A stretch of DNA of 5,487 nucleotides. It comes from Pseudomonadota bacterium (GTDB lineage Bacteria > Desulfobacterota > Desulfobacteria > Desulfobacterales > C00003060). The notes under the pieces are model-generated. The model saw only the letters and a list, made by a program, of their open reading frames with translations. It had not been told where the DNA came from and did not search any database. Positions 1-5,300 of the stretch are shown here, piece after piece (position 1 is the stretch's first letter; every line of letters begins with the position of its first letter). The DNA lies in the NCBI GenBank assembly GCA_015222985.1, contig JADFWI010000263.1:1-5487 (forward strand), read 5' to 3'. A program made the position numbers and the translations under genes.

Positions 1-119
1 ATTTGAGATACTCGAATAGGACCAAAGACGAGAAGACCAAGGGCGTTCTGTTTGAAATAGCACAAGAAGAAAAGGCTCATCTTGCAGCCCTTGGCCGCGT
101 AATGGATAAAAACGTGTGA
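1..119 (+). CDS. Ferritin-like/rubrerythrin-family protein, C-terminal end (partial)
   Basis: The reading frame is open from base 3 and stops at TGA 117-119, giving the last 38 residues of a protein whose start lies left of the window. The tail contains FEIAQEEKAHLAALGRVMD. This is the final-helix pattern of ferritin-like di-iron proteins, with an EExxH signature (here EEKAHL) supplying iron ligands in rubrerythrin relatives. In that family such proteins handle peroxide or oxygen stress in anaerobes; the role here is inferred only from this tail. It converges with the methyltransferase operon on the other strand and is unlikely to share its regulation. Only about a quarter of a typical rubrerythrin domain is visible, so a fusion with another domain, such as rhodanese, cannot be excluded. 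Confidence 0.6.
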   Translation, partial: LRYSNRTKDEKTKGVLFEIAQEEKAHLAALGRVMDKNV

Positions 120-250
120 ACCCTGTCCCAGGCCTGATGCACCCTTTCAATGGGCCATCTGAAAAACTTCAGTAGCATTGAATCCGTAAATCATTATACC
201 CTTCCTATTCAGTGGCATTCTCGATAGTAGTTTGTGTTACGGCTCTGCCT

Positions 251-288
251 ATCATGTTCAGTAAAACTGAACCAGTATCTGGTATGAT
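251..288. repeat. Nested and overlapping short inverted repeats in convergent spacer
   Basis: GTTCAGT-AAA-ACTGAAC (256-272) is a perfect 7-bp inverted repeat. It overlaps by two bases a second perfect one, ACCAG-TAT-CTGGT (271-283). Both are framed by ATCAT (251-255) and its reverse complement ATGAT (284-288). They lie between the stop of the ferritin-like gene and the stop of the leftward methyltransferase operon. No T-run follows, so a classical intrinsic terminator is not supported. A structured 3' end or a protein-binding site is possible. The rest of 120-390 shows no gene I can support. Confidence 0.45.
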
Positions 289-390
289 AATTACATGAAT
301 ACTCTTCGTTAGAATGCGCGCCGAATCACTTCTTTTGTCACTTGGGCTGTGATATGTTTTCATTTTATGGATTTCTAAGATCATACATAG

Positions 391-1410
391 TCATGCAATA
401 CTTGCGCTAATACCAAAGAATGTGCTTCCCGGCATAAGTCTGTGTGCGGTGATTTCATTAAAACCGCTTTCATTCAACTGAGCTGTTAGTTGGTCCAAGT
501 CCGGCAAAGGTGTTAACCCTTCAAGAGAGCAATTAACCATATTGAGATTCGCCGCTCCAATGTCTTTGCCCATGCTCTGAAAATTCATAGCTACAGCTAC
601 TACGCCATTCGGGGACAGCATTGAACGAAGTCTATTCAGTAATTCCAAACGTTTTTCGGATGGGAAATAGTAAATGATATTATATAAAGTAATTAAGTCA
701 AAAGGACCTTCGAGACCTTCAGGAGAGACGAGTATATCTCCCTCAACAATCCTGAATTTATTACTCAAGCCCCATTTTTCCATGTTTTGCCTTGCTTGGT
801 CGACTACTTCTTCGTCTATGTCAATGCCGATGCCAGATGCGTTCTGATTGGCGTTATGAATACTTTGCAGGAATACGCCTGAACCACATCCAACATCGAG
901 AACCCTCATGGGATTTTTTCCCGTAACAATATTTGTCATAAAATCCCGAATTAAAGGCTCGCCGATTTTTGCAAATCTTGCGACTAGGCTTCCCATTTTC
1001 TCAAGATCATTCCCCAGCGCAGCTCCGTGTATACGGTCAGCCGCGTTACGATACGCTGAACTATAATACGTAATGTTAGCCTGAATCATGGCCGCGAGTA
1101 TATCACCTTCATTGCCCCTAACCGCTTTGGACCTTTTTCCCTTAATACTGTATGCACCGTTTTTGTATGCGAGTTCTTTGACTGAGAGGCCGACATCAAG
1201 GAGTGCTTCGAGAATCTCCGACCGCTTAACATTGAGTTTCTTAATCAAGTCATCTGTGGAGGAGGGAGTGGATAAAGCTTCAAGCAGACCTGATTCGAGC
1301 GCAGCATAGATAAAATGCATTCTCACAAAAGCCTGCCAGTCTTTTATTATCGGAAATAGACCAGGCATCTTCATTGTTCGTAGCACTGTAATCAGATATT
1401 TCAATTTCAT
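391..1410 (-). CDS. Class I SAM-dependent methyltransferase with N-terminal winged-helix-like domain
   Basis: This 339-residue protein has two parts. Residues about 25-100 (FVRMHFIYAALESGLLEAL onward) resemble the winged-helix dimerisation domain of small-molecule O-methyltransferases such as CrtF/BchU- and ASMT-like enzymes. Residues about 150-335 form a Rossmann methyltransferase: motif I VLDVGCGSG at 170-178, the ribose-binding acidic strand GIDID at 195-199, EGDIL at 223-227, FDLITLYNIIYYF at 237-249 and SPNGVVAVAMN at 266-276. It should transfer a methyl group from S-adenosylmethionine to a small cytoplasmic substrate that the sequence does not identify. The ATG is preceded by AGGA (1418-1421) at 7-bp spacing. 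It starts 22 bp after the stop of the upstream methyltransferase, so it is the last gene of the TetR operon. The domain layout makes an O-methyltransferase more likely than a protein or DNA methylase, but that is inference. Confidence 0.85.
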   Translation of the reverse strand: MKLKYLITVLRTMKMPGLFPIIKDWQAFVRMHFIYAALESGLLEALSTPSSTDDLIKKLNVKRSEILEALLDVGLSVKELAYKNGAYSIKGKRSKAVRGNEGDILAAMIQANITYYSSAYRNAADRIHGAALGNDLEKMGSLVARFAKIGEPLIRDFMTNIVTGKNPMRVLDVGCGSGVFLQSIHNANQNASGIGIDIDEEVVDQARQNMEKWGLSNKFRIVEGDILVSPEGLEGPFDLITLYNIIYYFPSEKRLELLNRLRSMLSPNGVVAVAMNFQSMGKDIGAANLNMVNCSLEGLTPLPDLDQLTAQLNESGFNEITAHRLMPGSTFFGISASIA

Positions 1411-1432
1411 AATGTTTTCCTGCGATTTCTGA

Positions 1433-2077
1433 TCATCGGGCTAATATGTAGAAGCCTAGGTCAACTTGTTCGCCCATTACCGTTTCGAATAGCTTATATT
1501 TTACGACTAACCGTTTCGCTAGCTCGGCAATCCATCCGGCAGAGGTATCGACATAAACAATCATCCCACCAGGACGACGTACCCTGGAGAACTCTGCAAA
1601 CCATGGAATGGTATTCTGCGCCAATAGCAAATCTACCGATTGATCTGTCAGTGGTATAGCAAAGGTATCCGCCTGGACATGAAAAACATCTGTGGTCACA
1701 TCATTACAGTTATTGCGTGCTTGCATCACCATGCCATGCAGAATATCAAATGAAATAAAAGTCGCATTTGGGAATTGTTTGGTGGCCTGTTTGGTTACAA
1801 AGCCTGTTCCACTTCCACAATCCAAGATAATAGGAGTTTTGTCGCTAATCATTTTTTTTGCTTCTGCTAAACCTTCAGCCATCGCTAAGCCATACCGTCC
1901 ATGAAAAGAATCAATAATGTCTTGATAGCGATTGCCATACAGTCGCCCAAAACAAAACGAAATAAAAAGGCGGGTAATGGACAATTTCGCTACCATAGGC
2001 ATCAGCAAAGGTGGCGTAATAATACTAAATAGAATTTGGGTGAGAAAATGTGATAGGCGGTTCAATAATTTTCCCAT
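1433..2077 (-). CDS. Small class I SAM-dependent methyltransferase (UbiE/Methyltransf_11-like)
   Basis: With the start at 2077 this is a 214-residue protein. Residues 11-29 (FLTQILFSIITPPLLMPMV) are hydrophobic and may touch the membrane or a lipid-like substrate. The methyltransferase core follows: motif I IILDCGSGTG at 83-92, the acidic residue D111 after strand 2, QADTFAIPLTDQSVDLLLAQN at 135-155 (the strand-4 region) and RPGGMIVYVD at 168-177. The substrate is unknown. The frame is open to an ATG at 2128, but the ATG at 2077 has GGAGGT (2084-2089) six bases upstream, whereas the 2128 ATG has only a weak match, so I chose 2077. It lies 54 bp after the regulator's stop and 22 bp before the next methyltransferase. 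The strong ribosome site contrasts with the poor one on the regulator. Confidence 0.83.
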   Translation of the reverse strand: MGKLLNRLSHFLTQILFSIITPPLLMPMVAKLSITRLFISFCFGRLYGNRYQDIIDSFHGRYGLAMAEGLAEAKKMISDKTPIILDCGSGTGFVTKQATKQFPNATFISFDILHGMVMQARNNCNDVTTDVFHVQADTFAIPLTDQSVDLLLAQNTIPWFAEFSRVRRPGGMIVYVDTSAGWIAELAKRLVVKYKLFETVMGEQVDLGFYILAR

Positions 2078-2083
2078 AAACAA

Positions 2084-2089
2084 ACCTCC
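2084..2089 (-). promoter_or_regulatory. Strong ribosome binding site deciding the start of the small methyltransferase
   Basis: On the minus strand GGAGGT sits six bases before the ATG at 2077. It supports 2077 over the upstream in-frame ATG at 2128, which would place translation only 3 bp after the regulator's stop with a weak ribosome site. Confidence 0.75.
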
Positions 2090-2131
2090 AGACGAAGGCC
2101 GTCCGCCCCTATTATCTGAAGCAATCAAGAC

Positions 2132-2746
2132 CTATCTATTCTTCGTGAAAAAGTGATGATCAATCATGGTTCCAACGAAATCTAGTCGCTCCTCAGTGTT
2201 AAAAGTGGTTTGCTTGAGTCCCATGATAAGCCCTGAAAAATAGAAAGCACCAAATGCCAGTGCTCCCTTATGAACGTTTGTGTCGACCGGCAATTCTCCA
2301 TTTTCAACGGCTTTCTTGAATAACTCCGCTATCTCCTTCAGGAATAACATTAATTGATTATCGAGGATCTCCCCATGTTCTCCTTTCAGAAAAAGAGCTT
2401 CTTTTATCAAATTTCTAGAAAATGATGGATCGGTTGCATAAAAACCGTATATTCTTTCGGTTATGTGCAGGAGTTGCTTCTTTATTCCAGCTTCAGGTAG
2501 AGATTTGAATGCATCGACAACTATCTTTCCCAGATCTTCTTGATATGCAGCGACCAATAGAGAAGGCTTGTTCTGGAAATGTTTAAAAATTGTCCCCAAG
2601 CCAACACCGGCCCTGCTGGCCAATTTACGCATGGTGGTTTGTGCATAACCGTTCTCAGCAAACAATACATAGGCTGCATCGAGGATGATCCTTCTTGTGT
2701 CCTCCTTTTGTTGCTGGCGGCGAGCTTTCTTTTGTTGTGCGGTCAT
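2132..2746 (-). CDS. TetR/AcrR-family transcriptional regulator
   Basis: From the ATG at 2746 this is a 204-residue protein, normal for the family. Residues 18-64 are the TetR DNA-binding domain: TRRIILDAAYVLFAENGY, then TTMRKLASRAGVGLGTIFKHFQNKPSLL, with the helix-turn-helix and the characteristic FKHFxNKxxLL end. The C-terminal half (about 75-200) is an all-helical ligand and dimerisation region that does not reveal the inducer. An in-frame ATG at 2779 would add 11 residues, but it lies in the operator spacer only about 8-10 bases from the predicted transcription start, so 2746 is preferred. Neither start has a clear Shine-Dalgarno sequence. It is first in an operon with two methyltransferases and lies just downstream of its probable operator, so it likely represses itself and both enzymes until a ligand binds. 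Confidence 0.88.
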   Translation of the reverse strand: MTAQQKKARRQQQKEDTRRIILDAAYVLFAENGYAQTTMRKLASRAGVGLGTIFKHFQNKPSLLVAAYQEDLGKIVVDAFKSLPEAGIKKQLLHITERIYGFYATDPSFSRNLIKEALFLKGEHGEILDNQLMLFLKEIAELFKKAVENGELPVDTNVHKGALAFGAFYFSGLIMGLKQTTFNTEERLDFVGTMIDHHFFTKNR

Positions 2747-2760
2747 TGTGTATAAGCAAT

Positions 2761-2799
2761 TATGGTGAACATGTTCCATTAGCGAACATGTTCACCATA
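2761..2799. promoter_or_regulatory. Probable TetR operator: perfect 16-bp inverted repeat with nested palindromes
   Basis: TATGGTGAACATGTTC (2761-2776) and GAACATGTTCACCATA (2784-2799) are exact reverse complements separated by 7 bp. Each arm itself contains the 10-bp palindrome GAACATGTTC, so there are two palindromes whose centres are 17 bp apart. That would suit two dimers, as reported for several TetR-family operators. The right arm contains the -10 box, and the element covers the expected transcription start and leader, so binding should block polymerase. The regulator gene begins 15 bp away. Confidence 0.85.
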
Positions 2800-2822
2800 G
2801 CTGTCTTGCAAATTCTTGTCAA
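2794..2822 (-). promoter_or_regulatory. Sigma70-type promoter of the TetR-methyltransferase operon
   Basis: On the minus strand a consensus -35 box TTGACA (2822-2817) is separated by exactly 17 bp from TATGGT (2799-2794), which matches TATAAT at four of six positions. Transcription would start near 2789-2787, inside the inverted-repeat operator, leaving a leader of about 40 nt before the ATG at 2746. Confidence 0.75.
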
Positions 2823-3118
2823 GAGTTTTGTTGAAGAAACCGGTGTGGAAAATTACTGAAAGGGGATTGGAGAGACTAAGCTCTCAATTTTTTGCGGTAT
2901 TTTGGCAATCCCAGAGGCTGAAAAGCCATTTCCAGCCGAATCGGCGGAAAAATGAGATTGGGCCTGTGATGGGAACCTAAAGGAAAATGGCTCAAATCCG
3001 GGAAAATGCAAATTGCTTTTGGAGACCGAAAAAAGTTCACTTTTTCAGAAGGTTAGCTTGATAGAGAGTTGTGTCCTACAAGTCTGCTCTTCGACTGTGG
3101 ATCAACAAATGAACTTCG
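2823..3118. other. Intergenic stretch with several hairpins, no supported gene
   Basis: No reading frame here has a credible start, ribosome site or recognisable product. Besides the terminator-like hairpin at 2866-2893 it holds GGCT-GAAA-AGCC (2917-2928, a GNRA-type tetraloop), GCCGA-A-TCGGC (2935-2945) and an A/T-rich inverted repeat AAAAAGT-TC-ACTTTTT (3030-3045). Read on the minus strand, that last repeat ends in T6 and could weakly terminate the SIR2-like fragment. The concentration of short hairpins resembles dispersed intergenic repeats or an element end, but I see no terminal repeats or transposase remnant. Confidence 0.4.
2866..2893 (+). terminator. Terminator-like hairpin followed by T-run, no obvious gene upstream
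   Basis: GAGAG (2870-2874), loop ACTAAG, CTCTC (2881-2885), extended by ATT/AAT around one bulged G and followed by six T (2888-2893). The shape is that of a weak intrinsic terminator for rightward transcription, but no plus-strand gene ends here; the operon promoter just to the left points the other way. Confidence 0.35.
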
Positions 3119-4078
3119 TCAAATTCCGTGGTAGATATAATCATCCTTGGGTAGGGAATACCCTGCAAAAACCAGGTGCCGGGCGTTGCCTACAACCAAT
3201 CCCAACTCCCTAAAGATACCCTCCAAGACATAGTGCCTTTCAGACTTCATGGCGCTCTGTAGGATGAGCGGCGCATCATAGGGCCTGGTTATCGACCCGC
3301 AGAAAACGTACTGAATGACGCCGTACTCGCCGCGCCGGTTGTGCTCTCTCTCCTCCTCAGTTCGAGGCTTCCACGCGTCGTTTAGTCCAGGCAACAAATC
3401 TGGTCCAAAGGCCACAGTCGAATATAGGTCCTCAAAGGTGCGGCCAAAATCTGTGAAAAGTCTCCCGCATCTGGGACAGATCCGCCAGGCCAATCCCGCA
3501 TGAGGGAAGAGCATTTTTCCTACTCTAACTACCCTTGATTTTCCATCACCATGATACTTGGGATCATTGATCCGTTTGCAAGTCGACTCGTTCATCATGA
3601 AGGCTAAAAGATCTTCATCGCCGGTGTCATATTCATCCAATATCTTGCGAATGCCAATACCATCGCCAGAATCGTTGAATAACCGAAGGGTGCTTCTGCC
3701 TAATGGCAACTTGGAGTCGTTGACCTGCTTGTGCGCATTGAAGATAAGCCAGGCCATAACGGGGTCCCAGTTATAGGATATGAAAGCGTATGAATAATAA
3801 TAGAACCGGTGTTGATCGGGCCTGTAGTCCCATCTGTGAAAAGCCTCTGACTCTTCCCACATTAGCTCCGCCATGGTTCTGGCAATGGTCCAATATGGGC
3901 AAAGCTTTTTTTTAGAAAAGCGCCCCGGCTTTTGTTGTATGAACATTCTGTGAATCGTGGCCGTTAGATGAGTCAGACATCTCTTCACGCCAAGGAGTCG
4001 GTGATTGTCGACTTGCCCACCTTCGCATTTACATGCTATGGTAAGCTCACCCTTAAGAATACGTGCCGTGCCCGGCAC
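3119..4078 (-). pseudogene. SIR2-like NAD-binding protein fragment, truncated at both ends
   Basis: The frame encodes 319 residues from a GTG at 4078; a safer start may be the ATG at 3946 (residue 45). FISYNWDPVMAW (99-110) corresponds to the ITxNYDxLL segment of SIR2-like domains. CPRC (201-204) is a zinc-knuckle half with GRLF after it. PLILQSAMK (270-278) and LVFAGYSLPKDD (302-313) match the late part of the SIR2_2 fold. The early glycine-rich GAGxS loop that binds NAD is absent, and the protein stops six residues after GYSLPKDD, where relatives continue. SIR2-domain proteins often act as NAD-depleting effectors in phage defence; this copy lacks the parts needed and is probably inactive. 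The GTG lies on the attC-like site's R'' box and the gene runs antisense to the cassettes, so its 5' part was probably lost at that junction. An intact but divergent protein remains possible. Confidence 0.55.
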
Positions 4079-4151
4079 ACAACCAACGGCTGAAGTAGGA
4101 CTGGCAAAATCGCTGCGCTCTTTTGCCAGCCTCTTAGCCGCGCCGTTAGAA
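4077..4151 (+). other. attC-like integron recombination site 1
   Basis: R'' ACACAAC (4077-4083) is followed by a 5-base spacer and L'' GCTGAAG (4089-4095). Then come inner arms CTGGCAAAA (4101-4109) and TTTTGCCAG (4121-4129), L' CTTAGC (4133-4138), a 6-base spacer and R' GTTAGAA (4145-4151). L'' pairs with L' except for one extra G (4092), the extrahelical base typical of folded attC sites. R'' and R' each match RYYYAAC/GTTRRRY at six of seven positions. Recombination would occur between G4145 and T4146. The hairpin GTGCCG-TGCC-CGGCAC (4063-4078) abuts it. Confidence 0.75.
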
Positions 4152-4165
4152 TTGTAGCATTAGAT

Positions 4166-4193
4166 TTGACCTTCAAAGTGGTTTATATAGTAT
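4166..4193 (+). promoter_or_regulatory. Possible cassette-internal promoter for the toxin-antitoxin pair
   Basis: TTGACC (4166-4171) lies 16 bp before TAGTAT (4188-4193), an imperfect sigma70 arrangement. A dedicated promoter would suit a toxin-antitoxin cassette, but the match is weak and other A/T-rich positions in the 4152-4386 leader could serve. Confidence 0.25.
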
Positions 4194-4230
4194 TTAAGAA
4201 AAAGATTTTGGGGTAGTAATGGATGTTTAG

Positions 4231-4311
4231 AATGCCAAACTTCAAAGCTCAAGGTTCAAATGAATGTCAAAATCCAAATGCCAAATCAGTAAGGCTTTGA
4301 CATTTGACATT
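4231..4311. repeat. CAAA-rich degenerate repeat cluster with inverted TTTGACATT copies
   Basis: AATGCCAAA occurs at 4231-4239 and 4277-4285, with TTCAAA, CTCAA and TCCAAA variants between. AATGTCAAA (4263-4271) is the exact reverse complement of TTTGACATT, which occurs twice overlapping at 4296-4304 and 4303-4311. The block lies in the leader of the toxin-antitoxin cassette. It could be a dispersed-repeat remnant or an operator region. Confidence 0.45.
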
Positions 4312-4386
4312 TTCACGCTCGATTGCATCCAGATTGATAACTCCAAAAGCATTTTCTGGAAATCTATAGACAGAAAGGAAAGAACT

Positions 4387-4599
4387 ATGGAAACCAGTGA
4401 ATCGTTACTCAAAAAAGCAATGCTCCTGAAACCCCAAGATCGATTGTTGTTGATCGATGGACTTGTTCGTACCCTTGATGAACCCAATAGGGAGATTGAC
4501 GCGATTTGGGCCGAAGAGGCTGAAAAACGACTAAGAGCACATAGGGAAGGCAAAACACATGGAGTCCCATTTAAGGATGTTTTTGGCGAAGACCTGTAG
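4387..4599 (+). CDS. Addiction-module antitoxin (Unstab_antitox / TIGR02574-like)
   Basis: A 70-residue acidic protein: METSESLLKKAMLLKPQDRLLLIDGLVRTLDEPNREIDAIWAEEAEKRLRAHREGKTHGVPFKDVF. The block LKPQDRLLLIDGLVRTLDEP, then IDAIWAEEAEKRLRAHREGK and a short GVPFKDVF tail, is the usual layout of the addiction-module component family that pairs with RelE/ParE toxins. The N-terminal part should dimerise and/or bind DNA, while the C-terminal tail wraps the toxin. The ATG at 4387 has AAGGA (4375-4379) seven bases upstream. The frame is open further upstream, but that region is A/T-rich repeat sequence and lacks a ribosome site. The toxin gene starts two bases after the stop, so the pair is cotranscribed and probably autoregulated. 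Confidence 0.88.
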   Translation: METSESLLKKAMLLKPQDRLLLIDGLVRTLDEPNREIDAIWAEEAEKRLRAHREGKTHGVPFKDVFGEDL

Positions 4600-4601
4600 A
4601 G

Positions 4602-4904
4602 ATGAAAATCGTTTTTGATCAACTCGCCCAACTGGAATTGGACGACGCATCGGAATACTATGAATTTGAAGTGCTGGGTTTGGGCGCACGATTTAGAGAT
4701 GAGGTCAAGCGTGCAATCCGCAGAATTCGTGAATATCCTGATGCCTGGGCCAAAGAAAAAAACGATGTGAGAAGGTACCTTCTTTACAAATTTCCGTACA
4801 AGATACTCTATTCAATTGAACCGCAGCACATCTACGTTATTGCAATTGCCCATTGTCACAGACGTCCAGATTACTGGATCGACCGTATTTTGGAGAAATC
4901 CTAA
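4602..4904 (+). CDS. RelE/ParE-superfamily toxin
   Basis: A 100-residue basic protein of the usual toxin length. Recognisable family blocks are LELDDASEYYEFEVLGLGARFRDEV (12-36), AIRRIREYPDAW (38-49), VRRYLLYKFPYKILYSI (56-72) and YVIAIAHCHRRPDYWIDR (78-95). The paired arginines at 57-58 and the late AHxxRRPxYW block are typical of the RelE/ParE fold with this antitoxin family. Whether it cuts ribosome-bound mRNA (RelE) or inhibits gyrase (ParE) cannot be told from sequence; RRPxYW proteins of this kind are usually annotated as plasmid-stabilisation toxins. Translation is probably coupled to the antitoxin because only two bases separate them and no strong ribosome site is visible. The stop codon is embedded in the R'' box of the following attC-like site. 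No truncation is seen, so it should be functional. Confidence 0.9.
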   Translation: MKIVFDQLAQLELDDASEYYEFEVLGLGARFRDEVKRAIRRIREYPDAWAKEKNDVRRYLLYKFPYKILYSIEPQHIYVIAIAHCHRRPDYWIDRILEKS

Positions 4905-4970
4905 CAACCGCTTCAACACGGACGTGAAAAGCCGCAAGCCTTTTCACGCCGGTTAAGCGGAGCGTTGGGA
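4899..4970 (+). other. attC-like integron recombination site 2
   Basis: R'' TCCTAAC (4899-4905) is followed by L'' CTTCAAC (4911-4917), inner arms CGTGAAAAG (4923-4931) and CTTTTCACG (4940-4948), L' GTTAAG (4952-4957) and R' GTTGGGA (4964-4970). Outer pairing CCGCTT-C-AAC with GTTAAGCGG gives nine base pairs around one extra C (4914), the extrahelical-base signature. R'' and R' are complementary but for one G/T wobble. Box spacing is identical to site 1. The crossover is expected between G4964 and T4965. Confidence 0.82.
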
Positions 4971-4982
4971 GAGGAGATCAAT

Positions 4983-5246
4983 ATGAACGACATCGATATG
5001 CAAATTCAATGGCAGGAAGGCAGCGGCGAGTCCGTAGAAATCGGCTACCTGAATCCTAACGGCCAGCAGTGCTGCGGTCATTGCGGCGTTCCGGGGACCG
5101 ACCATGGGCAGTATGCGTACAAGACCGAGTGTACTATCTGTGGCTATGTGTATGGAACAAATGGATCCGACATGCACGAAAGGCGATGTCCCGAATGTCA
5201 GGAAGGGGCTGCGGGGATCAAGTACTGGAGGATTCCCAACAGCTAA
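4983..5246 (+). CDS. Small cassette-borne protein with three CxxC motifs (zinc-ribbon/rubredoxin-like), function unknown
   Basis: An 87-residue protein that I do not recognise as a named family. It has CCGHC (30-34), CTIC... as ECTICGYVYG (49-58) and RRCPECQEGAAG (68-79), giving CxxC pairs at 31/34, 50/53 and 69/72 plus an extra C30. The ECTICGYVYG and RCPECQ pattern recalls rubredoxin-like or zinc-ribbon knuckles, so it likely binds one or more metal ions. A catalytic role is not evident. The ATG at 4983 has GAGGAG (4971-4976) six bases upstream; a TTG at 4965 in frame lies at the recombination point itself and is unlikely. Its position 18 bp after the crossover marks it as the first gene of the next cassette. 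Another small gene follows 54 bp downstream on the same strand. Confidence 0.72.
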   Translation: MNDIDMQIQWQEGSGESVEIGYLNPNGQQCCGHCGVPGTDHGQYAYKTECTICGYVYGTNGSDMHERRCPECQEGAAGIKYWRIPNS

Positions 5247-5263
5247 GTGCATGCGATCTTAGC
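5242..5263. repeat. Short hairpin GCTAAG...CTTAGC between two small genes
   Basis: GCTAAG (5242-5247) pairs with CTTAGC (5258-5263) around a 10-base loop containing the palindrome GCATGC. The left arm includes the stop codon of the CxxC protein. There is no T-run and no attC box layout, so it is at most a weak intercistronic structure. Confidence 0.3.
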
Positions 5264-5300
5264 AAATCCGCTGCGGGAGAGAAAGAGAGCAATATCCATC

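Larger units (their letters stand above)
4146..4964 (+). mobile_element. Integron-type gene cassette carrying a toxin-antitoxin module
   Basis: The segment between the two predicted G^TT crossover points is 819 bp. It holds a leader of about 240 bp, an antitoxin and toxin gene pair, and the downstream attC-like site in the usual gene-then-attC order. The toxin's stop codon lies inside the R'' box, the tight packing expected of a cassette. Toxin-antitoxin cassettes are well known in large chromosomal integrons, where they are thought to stabilise the array. No integrase gene is present in the window. Confidence 0.72.

Noticed and set aside
86..190. Minus-strand frame MLLKFFRWPIERVHQAWDRVH near the ferritin-like gene end
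   Set aside because: It overlaps the coding tail of the ferritin-like gene, lacks a ribosome site and matches no family I can name; probably a shadow frame.
308..314. GTTAGAA, identical to the R' box of attC site 1
   Set aside because: No matching L'/L'' arms, inner stem or R'' box lie at the required spacing upstream.
2760..2798. Twelve-codon minus-strand frame (MVNMFANGTCSP) across the operator
   Set aside because: It would begin at or before the predicted transcription start and is a by-product of the palindromes.
3047..3060. GTTAGCT as a possible R' box closing a cassette left of the SIR2-like fragment
   Set aside because: The third R is C and no attC stem precedes it, so the left border of that segment stays undefined.
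4231..4311. CRISPR-like repeats in the cassette leader
   Set aside because: Units are about 9 bp, degenerate and irregularly spaced, without uniform spacers.
4264..4386. In-frame upstream extension of the antitoxin from an ATG at 4264
   Set aside because: The extension is translated repeat sequence without a ribosome site, whereas the ATG at 4387 has AAGGA at good spacing and gives the family's usual length.
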